64,000 bases of DNA from Anabaena sphaerica FACHB-251 (GTDB lineage Bacteria > Cyanobacteriota > Cyanobacteriia > Cyanobacteriales > Nostocaceae), in assembly GCF_014696825.1 (NCBI RefSeq), contig NZ_JACJQU010000022.1, forward strand, positions 1-64,000, read 5' to 3'. The position numbers and the translations under genes were made by a program. Below are positions 17,671-27,480 of this stretch, piece after piece. The notes beneath the pieces were generated by a model. It did not search any database, was not told where the DNA came from, and saw only the letters and a list, made by a program, of their open reading frames with translations. Positions within the stretch are counted from its first letter, which is position 1. Each line of letters opens with the position of its first letter.

Positions 17671-19182
17671 ATGCTAATTCCATCAAGATACTGGACAATT
17701 CAGGTAATTGATTCTCCCACAGTCCAACACAACAAACTAAGAGGGGGCTACAAAGTCAAGAACATTCATCAAGCACAGGAGTTTTTTAGAAAAAATTTTC
17801 CCGAATTCGTCAGCAAACCCACTCTATCGTCAGAAGAAAACAAGCATATTCAAGCTGTGCTGTGGGAAATTTTTGATTCTGCTGGCGATATTCACCAACG
17901 TGCCTTTGCCGGATTTTGTCTGAGGTGCTATATTTCTGAGACAATTCTTGTCGTCTGTAAAAAAATCGCTCACACCTATAAACCGGAAGTTGAGGAACTA
18001 CTTTTCACCTATATTGATTTACTGCCATTCGTTTTAAATGACGATGGTAAAACACTGGTGATTTTCGATAGTACAGGACAAACTCAGCAAAGATTGAATA
18101 ATGACGGCACAACTCAACAAATAGCTAAAGAAGGAGAGTTTTTTACTGTTGAAATTTTGCGGAAATTTAATCCCAACTTAAATTGTGGTGAAAGCTTAGA
18201 TAATTGGACTTGGAGACTAACAAAACAAAATCAAAATTTAACTTTATTTCTGTGGGAGTTCGGGATACAAACTCCTAGTGATTGGGGGTTGTTATGTAGA
18301 GAGATGCCCCGTTCTATAAAACCACTTCTTGAAAAAGGAGACTGTGAAATTGTAGAGGTGTTTCATGCAGTCTACCGCCGAGATCGACGTAAGTCAAACA
18401 AAAAAGGACGTTGTTCTGAACCAAAAATCAACCAATTGCAAGAAATGCTCGTTTTGTTGCAGCAACGAAATATGATTTTGAATTCTTCTACAGAACTCAT
18501 TAATCATCTTCAAAGAATTGCCGAAATCTTACGTCAGGATAAACTTTATCAGAAAACAGGGATTCTCAAAACAATACCTACAGAAGTTTATGATAAATCG
18601 ATTAATGATTATGTTCCTAATCAGGAATTACCTTATCATACTGACCCAGATCTAGAAGATATTGAATTACAGCAATTACAAAGAGTCTGTAATGCATTGT
18701 TTGAAAAAATTTTATATCAAGCAATAGCAGAAGTTATTTCTCAGCATCTTGAATATTTAAAGAATAGCAAAGGGTACAAAAGTTTTGCCACAGAGCTATA
18801 TAAAGGTTTGCAACTTTACTACCAAGACAATATGTCTTTAGGAGAGATTGCTAAACTATGGGAAATACCTTGGTGTAAAGCTAGGCGGATATTTAAATTA
18901 GAAAACCTTCTCGACAATGTTCAATATCGGACAGAAGAGAAATTTCTTGCAGAAATTCATAAAGTTTCTACAAAATCTGGCTTAATAACAAAATTAGCCA
19001 AAATTTCCAGCGACCCAGACTATTTAAAAAATATTGCCGAAGAAATTAGAAATTATGCTCTGCATAAAACATTCTTAGAAGCACGTGCAGAAATACAAAG
19101 CGGTAAGAAAAATAGTAAAAGAAGCTTATTCGCTCAACTGCTATGCCGCTACATCAAACATTCAATTCACAACATCGCATAA
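17671..19182 (+). CDS. Conserved cyanobacterial HTH protein, sigma-region-4-like C-terminal
   Basis: The 503-residue protein belongs to a family I know only as conserved hypothetical in filamentous cyanobacteria. Recognisable blocks are QRAFAGFCLRCYISETILVV, YIDLLPFVLNDDGKTLVIFD and CEIVEVFHAVYRRDRRKSNK. Near residues 385-420, MSLGEIAKLWEIPWCKARRI has the form of a helix-turn-helix as in sigma-70 region 4. No membrane segment or signal is seen. It starts at ATG 17671 with GAGGA 5 nt upstream and is followed 70 nt later by a DUF1822 gene, a common pairing in these genomes. A DNA-binding or sigma-like regulator is plausible, not shown. Confidence 0.65.
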   Translation: MLIPSRYWTIQVIDSPTVQHNKLRGGYKVKNIHQAQEFFRKNFPEFVSKPTLSSEENKHIQAVLWEIFDSAGDIHQRAFAGFCLRCYISETILVVCKKIAHTYKPEVEELLFTYIDLLPFVLNDDGKTLVIFDSTGQTQQRLNNDGTTQQIAKEGEFFTVEILRKFNPNLNCGESLDNWTWRLTKQNQNLTLFLWEFGIQTPSDWGLLCREMPRSIKPLLEKGDCEIVEVFHAVYRRDRRKSNKKGRCSEPKINQLQEMLVLLQQRNMILNSSTELINHLQRIAEILRQDKLYQKTGILKTIPTEVYDKSINDYVPNQELPYHTDPDLEDIELQQLQRVCNALFEKILYQAIAEVISQHLEYLKNSKGYKSFATELYKGLQLYYQDNMSLGEIAKLWEIPWCKARRIFKLENLLDNVQYRTEEKFLAEIHKVSTKSGLITKLAKISSDPDYLKNIAEEIRNYALHKTFLEARAEIQSGKKNSKRSLFAQLLCRYIKHSIHNIA

Positions 19183-19252
19183 GCAAGTTCCTGTTATTAA
19201 TATCATGAAATGACTTCTCACAGCTTACCAAATCAGCAGGAGATTAGATATA

Positions 19253-20365
19253 ATGAATGCCTTAGTTTATTCACGATACTGGAGATGTAAATTGTCACCC
19301 AAATTTATGTGGCTAGAAGCAGAACATTTTGAGGAAGCTAAAAAAATTAGCGGACATAACCTGGACGAAGCGCAACAATGGAAAATCTATTTAAATGCAC
19401 TAGCATTACTTGGCTTTGAACAATGGGTGAGCGAAAAAAATCGCAGCATTAACATTAATCGAGATAATTGCTCGATATTTCACCCCGAAAATGCAAATGC
19501 AACTGATGTTGTTTCTAATTTAAAATTAGGCGATTTTAACCTCTGCTTAATAACTGTAGATAACCTGAGTGATGATTTTGTTGCTCTCCCACAAGAATTC
19601 ATAAATTCACTGGAAATTGCTGCTCATTTTTATGTTTTAATAGAGGTATTAGAAGAAGAAGAAAAATTAAAGGTTCATGGTTTTCTGCGTCAAGACCAAC
19701 TAATTCAATATTGTCAATCAATGAATTTTAAAAATCAGGCTGATGGTCGTTATCTATTGCCGCTTGCCTGGTTAGACCATGAGCTAAATAACCTTTTGTT
19801 ATCTGCTCGTTTTTTAGAAGCAACAGCAATTCCTTTAGTATCAGCAGTTAAAGCTAATCCCACAGTTATCTTGAGTCTAAATAACACAAAAAATATAGTC
19901 AGTAAGACCATAGTAAACCTGAGTAATTGGTTAAGTGGAGTTTTTGACGAAGGTTGGCAATCTACAGGAATTATCTGGAAGACGCTGCCAATTAACTTAG
20001 ATGTAGGTTTTGCCCGGAGCGTAAACAAGTCAAATAATTATGAAGTTTCGGGAACAAAAATATTTGATTTTGGGCTAATGCTCAATGGCGAAAATTTCGC
20101 TTTAGTTGTCAACCAAAAAAGAGCAGAAAACAATGAGAAAGATATCCTTGTACAAGTTCTTCCTCGTGATAAGCAATATCTACCATCAGGGTTGAAGCTG
20201 AAAGTTACCCTGAATCCCAATACTTCCGAGTCAGAAAGTCAAGAAGTCACTGCCAGGAAAGCTGATAATGCCATTCAGTTAGAATTTAGTGAATCTCCAG
20301 ACAAACAATTTCAGGTTGAAGTTAGTTTCAATGATGCTGTAGTTACTGAAGACTTTTTGTTGTAA
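19253..20365 (+). CDS. DUF1822 family protein
   Basis: The 370-residue protein fits DUF1822, a family almost restricted to cyanobacteria and of unknown function. Supporting features are DEAQQWKIYLNALALLGFEQ, the DFVALPQEF segment followed by HFYVLIEVLEEEEKLKVHGF, and LPLAWLDHELNNLLLS. The C-terminal half (about 255-370) is a beta-rich domain with FDFGLMLNGENFALVVNQ, LVQVLPRDKQYLPSGLKLKV and a final QFQVEVSFNDAVV. No export signal is seen. AGGAG lies upstream of the ATG. It is probably co-transcribed with the HTH gene; such pairs often flank CHAT-protein genes, consistent with a stress-signalling role (inference). Confidence 0.75.
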   Translation: MNALVYSRYWRCKLSPKFMWLEAEHFEEAKKISGHNLDEAQQWKIYLNALALLGFEQWVSEKNRSININRDNCSIFHPENANATDVVSNLKLGDFNLCLITVDNLSDDFVALPQEFINSLEIAAHFYVLIEVLEEEEKLKVHGFLRQDQLIQYCQSMNFKNQADGRYLLPLAWLDHELNNLLLSARFLEATAIPLVSAVKANPTVILSLNNTKNIVSKTIVNLSNWLSGVFDEGWQSTGIIWKTLPINLDVGFARSVNKSNNYEVSGTKIFDFGLMLNGENFALVVNQKRAENNEKDILVQVLPRDKQYLPSGLKLKVTLNPNTSESESQEVTARKADNAIQLEFSESPDKQFQVEVSFNDAVVTEDFLL

Positions 20366-20745
20366 GTTTTATCAAGCATCGCGTATTTAATCTGAAGTTC
20401 CCCCTTTGCCAATTTTTTTCACTGGCTAGTTATTTTTACCATACTGGACTAGCGTTGCAAAACTGATCTGCTCAGGTTCAGTGTGTATCTACTGGGAGGT
20501 TGAAATGAGAAGACAGCAGACAAGAAGCTGGGCATAATTGGAAGTTAAGCTATCTTTCCAGGTAAACTCTTCAGGCACGAGCAGGAAAAGAAGCTGATCG
20601 GAACTGTATTTAGGCAGGAAGTGCATAAGTTAATTTACTCGGCATCTATCAAGCATATAGATGAAGATTTTTTTGGTTTTAGCCTTCCTATGGTGAAACC
20701 ATCTAAGCTGCTTCAGTCTGCGGTGCAAAATTGTGAGCGTAATTT
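20366..20745. other. Intergenic region before the DUF4159-like gene
   Basis: These 380 bases contain no convincing gene. A short frame at 20621-20815 overlaps the real start of the next gene and has no protein-like features. The region probably carries the promoter for the plus-strand eCIS genes from 20746 onward. Confidence 0.5.
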
Positions 20746-21927
20746 ATGGGTCATCAATCTTTTTCCTCACCACCTATCAATCCGTTACAGCGGCTTCATG
20801 TCTATGACAGCTTGATGATGAATGCTGAACGCTGGCAATTAGCGCATCAATACCATCGGCATCGTCAAAATGTCCACTACCAGTCCCTGAACGAACCAGG
20901 TATAGTCTGTGGTTTGGGTGTACGAGTGATTACTCCACCAGATGATGCACCTGCAAGATTTCGAGATCTGCGTTGGTTAGAAATTCAAGCAGGAATTGCC
21001 ATTGATGTAGAAGGTAATCCCATTATTGTTGATCCATCAATTGATCGCAAGTTCAGAATTGCCACAGAAGCTCCTACAACTGGAACTTTAACGGTATATT
21101 TAGTTGCTAGTTATGTAGAACCTCAAAATTTAGGGCAAAAAAATACCTCTACCCTAATTAGAGAATGGTTTCGGTTTGATGAAAAAACTAGTCCACCAAC
21201 AGAAAGAGAAGTGGAATTATGTCGCATCAAATTACAACCCAATGGAGTTCAATTAGCAAATCCACGAGATGCGTTATTTCCTGAAGTTAACGAGTTGGAT
21301 CTTCGCTATCGTTCCCAAGCCCAAGCTAGACCACAGGCAGTTGTTAGTATTGCCACTTCTTTCAATACGAGCGATCGCAATTTTCATAACCTTTCCTATT
21401 TTATCCAATCTGTAGAAACACTTTATCCAGCTTTACAGGGAGGCGCACAAGTTGGACAAATAGATTTACAAACAAACCCTACAGAATATGACTTAATACA
21501 TCTCACTGGTTGGCAGGTATTGAATCTGGAACAACAACAAATAGATGCTTGCAATCAATACTTAAAAACAGGTGGCGTAATTCTCATTGAAGTTCCTAGC
21601 GATGGCTCTATGTTAATAGAAGATATCAAAAATATAATTGCATACCATTTTGAAATGCCTTTACAATCTTGGCAGGAATTAAACCGCACCCATCCCTTAA
21701 GAACAAAACCCTTTTTATTTGCAAAACTTCCTAGCATCAACGAACAAACTCTTCATATATTAAATGCTGGAGGAATTATTTTAGTCGAAGGTGAACTTTC
21801 CGCAGCTTGGGGATTAGATGATGACTTGATACTTGAACGCCATGATATTCGCACAGCCCAAGAATTAGGCATTAATTTTCTTCATTTTGCCCTGCGCCGA
21901 CGACAAATGACACAGTGGTTACAATAA
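20746..21927 (+). CDS. eCIS-associated protein with DUF4159-like C-terminal domain
   Basis: The 393-residue protein has an N-terminal half (about 1-200) rich in beta-strands: PLQRLHVYDSLMMNAERWQL, YQSLNEPGIVCGLGVRVITP, AGIAIDVEGNPIIVD and TLTVYLVASYVEP. This part is often seen in eCIS loci. The second half (about 205-390) resembles DUF4159/GATase-like folds: NLSYFIQSVETLYPALQGG, YDLIHLTGWQVLNLEQQQID, LKTGGVILIEVPSDGSMLIE and a terminal LGINFLHFALRRRQM. DUF4159 domains are close to glutamine-amidotransferase-like carbohydrate-binding folds without known chemistry. Its position between regulators and the ATPase suggests an assembly or baseplate-associated role, but I cannot define it. Confidence 0.65.
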   Translation: MGHQSFSSPPINPLQRLHVYDSLMMNAERWQLAHQYHRHRQNVHYQSLNEPGIVCGLGVRVITPPDDAPARFRDLRWLEIQAGIAIDVEGNPIIVDPSIDRKFRIATEAPTTGTLTVYLVASYVEPQNLGQKNTSTLIREWFRFDEKTSPPTEREVELCRIKLQPNGVQLANPRDALFPEVNELDLRYRSQAQARPQAVVSIATSFNTSDRNFHNLSYFIQSVETLYPALQGGAQVGQIDLQTNPTEYDLIHLTGWQVLNLEQQQIDACNQYLKTGGVILIEVPSDGSMLIEDIKNIIAYHFEMPLQSWQELNRTHPLRTKPFLFAKLPSINEQTLHILNAGGIILVEGELSAAWGLDDDLILERHDIRTAQELGINFLHFALRRRQMTQWLQ

Positions 21928-22059
21928 TTCGTAATTTATAACAATGCTTCACGCTTTTATAAGGGATACATAATTAAGTTTTTTCCGGAGATTTAGATCC
22001 ACTGAATTAGTTAAAATAATGTCTTGCCTCTAAATTTATTCCCTTTTTTATCTTTAATT

Positions 22060-24426
22060 ATGGCAGGTAATGTAAAAGTTATAGTTTCCAAAAAAAATCT
22101 GGAATTTACACCAGATGGTCACTCAGGATCTGGATACGATTTAAACATCAAAGACGAAAACGAATTTGATGTTATAGTCGTCAACGAAAGTGATAAATTT
22201 GCCAGTTTTCAAATAGAACTTTCAACACCTGGTTTAGATGAGAATAACCAGATTAAATGGTATAGGGTACAGCCAGAAATTTGTGCGAAAAAACCACCAG
22301 GTAGTCAAACAACTTTTCATGTCGAAATTACCAAAGTTCCCATTCCAGCTTACGACACTACCATTGACCTAATCTTAAAAGTTATTTCAGTCGAATATGA
22401 GCAATTATATACGAGTCAAAAACTCAGATTAACTATTAAAAAGCCTTTGAGAACATTGCGGTTAGAATTACCAGTTAAAGAACTCAAAGCTAAACCACAA
22501 GAACTAATTGAAATTCCTGTCATTGTCTATAATTTAAGTTCAAAATTTTCAGAAATAACTCTGACTTGTGCAGGATTAGATCCAGATTGGTTGCTGTATG
22601 ATCCAGATTGGTTAAACCAAAAAACTCAACGTACATTTATTCTAGAACCAGGAGATGTGCAGAAAACTCGTTTTTTGTGTCAACCACCACAGGATACGTT
22701 GAGTAAAGAATATACATTTACAATTACTGCCCAATCAAGTACTAGTCAATATACTACGAGAGAACAGGGAAGTTTAAAAGTTATTCCTGATGGAGTTGTA
22801 CAATGTATTTGTGAAGATAAGGAAAAAACAATACCTGGCAAAGGAAGAAAGAATTCCCACTTAGCAACTTATGAACTATTATTTAATAATTCTAGCAATT
22901 TACCCCAACAAGTAAAGGTTGATATTCCAGAAATCAAAATCGAAAAATGTACTTTTCAAACAATTCCTGAATGCATAAATTTAGTTCCAGGAGAAGCTAA
23001 AACTATGCAGTTATTAGCCAAAAAGAAACGCCATTTATTTGGTTTCAGAAAAACATTATTATTTGAAGTCTCAACAAGTTTAATTCATCCCAGTTCGGGA
23101 AAACCTAGCACGGAAATTTTTCCTAGCCCCAATACCCAAATATTGACATTAAAGGTTTTACCAATTATTCCTTTTTTTCTGCAATTCTTGGGAGGAAGTA
23201 TACTTTTTCTGATGTTGATATTATATTTCCTAATTCCCAAAGCTTATCATACAGGGAATGTTAATTCTGTGCGTTTATTTGGCAATGGAAACCTTGTATT
23301 TAGCGGTTCTAGCGATCAGACTATACGACGTTGGCAAGTTGATGATAACCCTTTTTTGCTCAACATCTTTCGTCTGAAACATAAACAACCTTTGATAGCA
23401 GGAAAAAACCAAACTCAAAAAGCAGTCCGTGTAATTCGTCAAAGTCCCAAAGATAATGACAGAATAGCAGTTGGTTTAGAAAATGGTGAAGTAAAGTTGT
23501 GGGATATTTCCAAAAATACAGAAATCAAAAGCTTAAGTAATGATAAAGATAACCGTGTTTTTGATCTAGTATTTACTCAAAATGGTCGTTACCTTTTTAG
23601 TGGTCATGGTAGTGGACTTGTGAATATTTGGGATTTGGAAAGAATCAAATATATTCAAAACCCATTACCACAAGGTTATGTCAATGTTAAGTTTACAATT
23701 TCCGGGCTAACTATTAATGAGACAGTACAAAATAATCCTCTAATTTTTGTAGCCGGTCAGTTCAATCAATTTGTAGTATGGGATTGGAATAATAAAAATA
23801 AATATGAACTTAAATATCTATGGCAAGACTGGGAGAAAAGAGGAGATAAGCCAGTATTTGGACAGCAACATTATATCACAAGTTTAGCAACATCTGGTGA
23901 TATCTTAGCGAGTTCTGATAATCAAGGTTATATTACTTTATGGAGCATTAAAGAAATATATAAATGTCTCAAAACCAGTCAACCATTATCTTCTCAAAAT
24001 AAACAAAATCCCGTTTTGCAAACATCTCGTCGTCGAAGAAACATTAATCGAGACATTAACCAGGTTTCGCCAAAAACAAATCAAATAAATTCATTTGCAA
24101 TTACATCATGTAACAATGCAATTATGGATCAAAAAAATGATGGTCATGGAAATCAACCTGTACGTTCAGTAGCTTTAACAGAAGATGGAAATTACTTAGC
24201 AACTGGAGGTGATGATGGCAAAATTATGCTTTGGGATTTAACAGCAAATAAAGAACAGAATAAATCGCTGAATACAGGACAAATTGTTGCAAAATCGAAT
24301 GCCAAAATCAATAGTGTAGATATCAAAGCTTTACAAGGTTATCTTCTCATCACCAGTGGAGATGATAACTACAATGTGAATCTATATCGCGTTAACGAGA
24401 ACAAAGACAATGACCGTAGTAAATAA
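22060..24426 (+). CDS. Ig-like domains - TM - WD40 membrane protein
   Basis: I start at ATG 22060; a TTG 36 nt upstream would only add a weak 12-residue leader. The 788-residue protein has about three Ig-like/COG1470-type beta domains (1-365; for example FDVIVVNESDKFASFQIELS, LEPGDVQKTRF, LVPGEAKTMQLLA), one transmembrane segment at about 369-391 (FFLQFLGGSILFLMLILYFL), then WD40-type repeats (VRLFGNGNLVFSGSSDQTIR, IAVGLENGEVKLWDI, LFSGHGSGLVNIWDL, LATGGDDGKIMLWDL). It overlaps the next gene by 17 nt, so the two are co-translated and probably act together. With the ATPase downstream, a membrane scaffold for the injection system is a reasonable inference. Confidence 0.82.
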   Translation: MAGNVKVIVSKKNLEFTPDGHSGSGYDLNIKDENEFDVIVVNESDKFASFQIELSTPGLDENNQIKWYRVQPEICAKKPPGSQTTFHVEITKVPIPAYDTTIDLILKVISVEYEQLYTSQKLRLTIKKPLRTLRLELPVKELKAKPQELIEIPVIVYNLSSKFSEITLTCAGLDPDWLLYDPDWLNQKTQRTFILEPGDVQKTRFLCQPPQDTLSKEYTFTITAQSSTSQYTTREQGSLKVIPDGVVQCICEDKEKTIPGKGRKNSHLATYELLFNNSSNLPQQVKVDIPEIKIEKCTFQTIPECINLVPGEAKTMQLLAKKKRHLFGFRKTLLFEVSTSLIHPSSGKPSTEIFPSPNTQILTLKVLPIIPFFLQFLGGSILFLMLILYFLIPKAYHTGNVNSVRLFGNGNLVFSGSSDQTIRRWQVDDNPFLLNIFRLKHKQPLIAGKNQTQKAVRVIRQSPKDNDRIAVGLENGEVKLWDISKNTEIKSLSNDKDNRVFDLVFTQNGRYLFSGHGSGLVNIWDLERIKYIQNPLPQGYVNVKFTISGLTINETVQNNPLIFVAGQFNQFVVWDWNNKNKYELKYLWQDWEKRGDKPVFGQQHYITSLATSGDILASSDNQGYITLWSIKEIYKCLKTSQPLSSQNKQNPVLQTSRRRRNINRDINQVSPKTNQINSFAITSCNNAIMDQKNDGHGNQPVRSVALTEDGNYLATGGDDGKIMLWDLTANKEQNKSLNTGQIVAKSNAKINSVDIKALQGYLLITSGDDNYNVNLYRVNENKDNDRSK

Positions 24427-27331
24427 CCCACTCTTTATAGAAGAAATTCCTGGAAATGGTAATGATATTAGACGTGGTTCTACTATCAAACGCACCATCA
24501 TTATCAAAAATATTGGTGATATCAAAGCAGACGTTGATATTTGGATAGCTGCTACTGATAATAAATCTGATTCTCTATTAAGATGGTGTACTTTTAGTGA
24601 AAAAAATCCTTTAAGTATCAATGCTAAAGAATCTAAACAAATAACATTTAATTTTCAAATACCTCAGGAAGCAATTCCAGACATATATAATTATGAAATT
24701 CTAGTTGAGGCTGCATCTCAATACCCTGGTAAAATATTTCGTCGTCCTCAGCAACTGCGGATTTTACCTTCAAATCAAGATGCTGAATTTGGTAATGAAC
24801 CAGCCTATAGTATACAGCCTATTACCGCTTCTGCTAACCCTTTACCTCTCCAAGCTGGAGAAAAATTAGAACTAAAAATTAAAGTTGAAAATCGTTCTAA
24901 AAGAGTAGATCGTTATTATTTAAATTGTTCAGAATTAGTTAAACAATGGTATACAGTATCATATCCCGAAAGTAGCTTAAATCTTCCAGGATTAGTTAAA
25001 GAAACTGATGGTTTAGAACTCAATCCTGGTAATGCTGGTGAAATCACTTTAATTTTGCATCCACCACAATACACACCAGCAGGCAATTATTTTCCAACCA
25101 TTAACTTGGTTTCTAGCAACACAGAAGATTTAGTGTTGTTGGATGTGGTGTATTTGCAGATTTTACCTGACGATAGATTAAGTCTAGAACTACTTCCTTT
25201 AGAACGCAAAGTACCCTTAGAAGCTGGAGAGTTTGAAATTGAGATAATTAATCATGGTAATATTAGGCGAGAAATTAGCATTTTTGTTAATGAATTAGAG
25301 GAAATTTTTAGTTATCAATTAGAACCTTCTCAAGTACAACTTGCACCAGGAGAACTGCAAACGGTTTTCTTAAAAGCAAAACCTAAAAAATGGTGGCGAC
25401 GCAATTTTTGGAAAAAAGATTTAACCTTTAATTTTGATATTGAATTAGAAAACACGCCAACACAAACCGGGGAAATTCCTGATTTAGCAATACCTAAACA
25501 ACTACCCCAAGGAACTTTAGTATGGGAACCCCGCCCAGCTTGGTTATTATGGCTAATATTCCTGTTTTGTTTAGGTTTGATAGCTTCCATAGGCATATTC
25601 TTTTTGTTGAAATATCTCAACAGTCAGAAACCCTCTCCTGAAGTGCTTAAAGTCGAAACAACACTCAATGAATATCAAGAATATAAGGAAAAAGATATTC
25701 CGGTTGACTTATATATTAAACATCCAGAACAAGTAAGCAAGTTTGCCATAATTCGTTTACAAAGTAATGTAGAAATTGATAGAAAAAATGTCTTATTAGA
25801 ATCAGATAAATTTCCCAAGCAGTTAAATAAGCCATTCAAGATAGAGAATGGCACGTGTAAATTGAGTAATCATCAAGACTCAACGGGGAATAAACAAAAA
25901 TCAAATAATTCTTTAACATCTGGAACTGGTTTAAAATTACCTTTTATACAAGAGAATTCCACATCTCCATCAAAATCACCATCAAATATAAATATTTTAA
26001 AATGCCAATTGAAAATTCCCAACAATCAAAAAGCAGGAACCTACACGTTTAAAGTAGAAGTATTTCCTAAACAAAATTTACAGCAAATTGCCTCAACACA
26101 AATTACAGATAGCTTCATTATTAAGCCGACAATTCTACCAATAATCACAGAATTATCTTCCACAGTTTCTGCTTATCAAGAAGTTAATACAGAATTAATA
26201 AAAGCTTTAATTGCTGCTTCACCAATACAAAACATTTCTGAATTACCAACCGTCTTAAAATCACCACCTATTCTGCTGAATTGGCAAATTAGTAACTTCG
26301 ACAAAATCAAAGAATTAAAAATTATTGGTTTTGCAGATGACGGTTCAATTGGTAGTCCTCAAACCAGTTATTTGATCAAAAATAACAGCTTACCTAACGA
26401 ACTAACTAAATTCTGTGCTTTAACCAAGAATAATCTTATTTGTAAAAGTATACCTACAAATGTAGTCCAACCAGGTAACTATACTTTTAAATTAACAGCA
26501 ATTCCTAACATAGGAGAAGGAACACCAGAAATTACCAAAGAAACAGCTAAAATCAAAATTTTGCCGAAGACACCAACTCCACCACCCCCACCAATTCCAC
26601 CAACACCTGTAAATATTATTTCTTTTACAGTCAATGGTAAAAGTGCTGCCACCACACCCAGCTTTATTTGTGAACTTAGTGAAGATAAAGTTCCTAATCA
26701 AATTTCCGTAGGTTGGCAAGTACAAGAGGGTGAAGATATTAAAGTTGAATTGCTGCCTTTTGGAAATATGACTAAACAACAAGACTCTCTACTTATGGCT
26801 GTTAGTCAAAGACCTAGCACTTATTTATTAACATTAAAAGTCACGAATAAAGCTGGTGAACAAAAAACTCAAGGTGTGATGATTGAAACTGTAGAAGGAC
26901 CATTGACAAGTCTCTCTAAATTATCATCTTGTGTTGGTAATACTGCAAAAAAAACACCAGCAAAAGTTTCATCTCCAACACCAACGTCTTCCCCAAATGC
27001 TTCACCAACTTCTAAACCAACAGAAACTATTTCCCCAACTCCTAAACCAACTCCTAAAGCATCACCAACTTCTTCACCAACAGAAACTATTTCCCCAACT
27101 CCTAAACCAACTCCTAAAGCATCACCAACTTCTTCACCAACAGAAACTATTTCACCAACTCCTACACCAACACCAACTCCTTCTCCAGCAGTAACTATTT
27201 CTCCAATTCCTACACCAACACCAACTCCTTCTCCAGCAGTAACTATTTCTCCAATTCCTACACCTGTAGAAGATAAATTGCCACGAATTGAGTCTAAAAT
27301 TCAAGATGATTCAGTTCAGCTAAGGCGATAA
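24410..27331 (+). CDS. Ig-like domains - TM - Ig/Pro-Thr-rich membrane protein
   Basis: This 973-residue protein starts inside the end of the previous gene. The N-terminal 370 residues form about three Ig-like beta domains (PLFIEEIPGNGNDIRRGSTI, ANPLPLQAGEKLELKIKVEN, QLAPGELQTVFLKAKPKKWW). One transmembrane helix lies at about 378-401 (LLWLIFLFCLGLIASIGIFF). The following 400 residues are further beta-rich domains, with a proline hinge (PTPPPPPIPP). The last 130 residues are a Pro/Thr/Ser tail built of repeated PTETISPTPKPTPKASP and PSPAVTISPIP units. The architecture mirrors its partner, with the WD40 part replaced. A Pro/Thr tail usually spans or sits in the wall or lumen. Anchoring the eCIS to a membrane is the best guess, not shown. 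Confidence 0.78.
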   Translation: MTVVNNPLFIEEIPGNGNDIRRGSTIKRTIIIKNIGDIKADVDIWIAATDNKSDSLLRWCTFSEKNPLSINAKESKQITFNFQIPQEAIPDIYNYEILVEAASQYPGKIFRRPQQLRILPSNQDAEFGNEPAYSIQPITASANPLPLQAGEKLELKIKVENRSKRVDRYYLNCSELVKQWYTVSYPESSLNLPGLVKETDGLELNPGNAGEITLILHPPQYTPAGNYFPTINLVSSNTEDLVLLDVVYLQILPDDRLSLELLPLERKVPLEAGEFEIEIINHGNIRREISIFVNELEEIFSYQLEPSQVQLAPGELQTVFLKAKPKKWWRRNFWKKDLTFNFDIELENTPTQTGEIPDLAIPKQLPQGTLVWEPRPAWLLWLIFLFCLGLIASIGIFFLLKYLNSQKPSPEVLKVETTLNEYQEYKEKDIPVDLYIKHPEQVSKFAIIRLQSNVEIDRKNVLLESDKFPKQLNKPFKIENGTCKLSNHQDSTGNKQKSNNSLTSGTGLKLPFIQENSTSPSKSPSNINILKCQLKIPNNQKAGTYTFKVEVFPKQNLQQIASTQITDSFIIKPTILPIITELSSTVSAYQEVNTELIKALIAASPIQNISELPTVLKSPPILLNWQISNFDKIKELKIIGFADDGSIGSPQTSYLIKNNSLPNELTKFCALTKNNLICKSIPTNVVQPGNYTFKLTAIPNIGEGTPEITKETAKIKILPKTPTPPPPPIPPTPVNIISFTVNGKSAATTPSFICELSEDKVPNQISVGWQVQEGEDIKVELLPFGNMTKQQDSLLMAVSQRPSTYLLTLKVTNKAGEQKTQGVMIETVEGPLTSLSKLSSCVGNTAKKTPAKVSSPTPTSSPNASPTSKPTETISPTPKPTPKASPTSSPTETISPTPKPTPKASPTSSPTETISPTPTPTPTPSPAVTISPIPTPTPTPSPAVTISPIPTPVEDKLPRIESKIQDDSVQLRR
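27013..27265. repeat. Pro/Thr-coding tandem repeats at 3' end of membrane protein gene
   Basis: A 60-bp unit containing CCAACAGAAACTATTTCCCC recurs with few changes at about 27025-27085, 27085-27145 and 27145-27170. A 51-bp CCAACTCCTTCTCCAGCAGT-type unit follows twice. All keep the reading frame. Confidence 0.85.
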
Positions 27332-27396
27332 GATCCCCGACTTCTAAGATGCATTTATCATTTATGGACACAATAAATAAAAGAAGTCGGGGATCT
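27331..27396. terminator. Long hairpin, AGATCCCCGACTTCT repeat
   Basis: Perfect 15-bp arms AGATCCCCGACTTCT (27331-27345) and AGAAGTCGGGGATCT (27382-27396) flank a 36-nt AT-rich loop. It lies directly after the stop codon. The same arm sequence recurs at 46181-46213, so this is an interspersed cyanobacterial repeat that may end or attenuate transcription before the ATPase gene. Confidence 0.7.
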
Positions 27397-27480
27397 GGAT
27401 GTGAACTATTGCTATAGCTGAATACTTACGGTTTAAATTCCCACTTTTATCCATGTTAAAAAACCAGCATCATAGACAAT

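Noticed and set aside
20621-20815. 64-residue frame before the DUF4159-like gene
   Set aside because: Overlaps the true start of the next gene in another frame and lacks any recognisable pattern.
26931-27194. 87-residue Gln/Leu-rich plus frame
   Set aside because: Alternative frame of the Pro/Thr repeat tail of the membrane protein.
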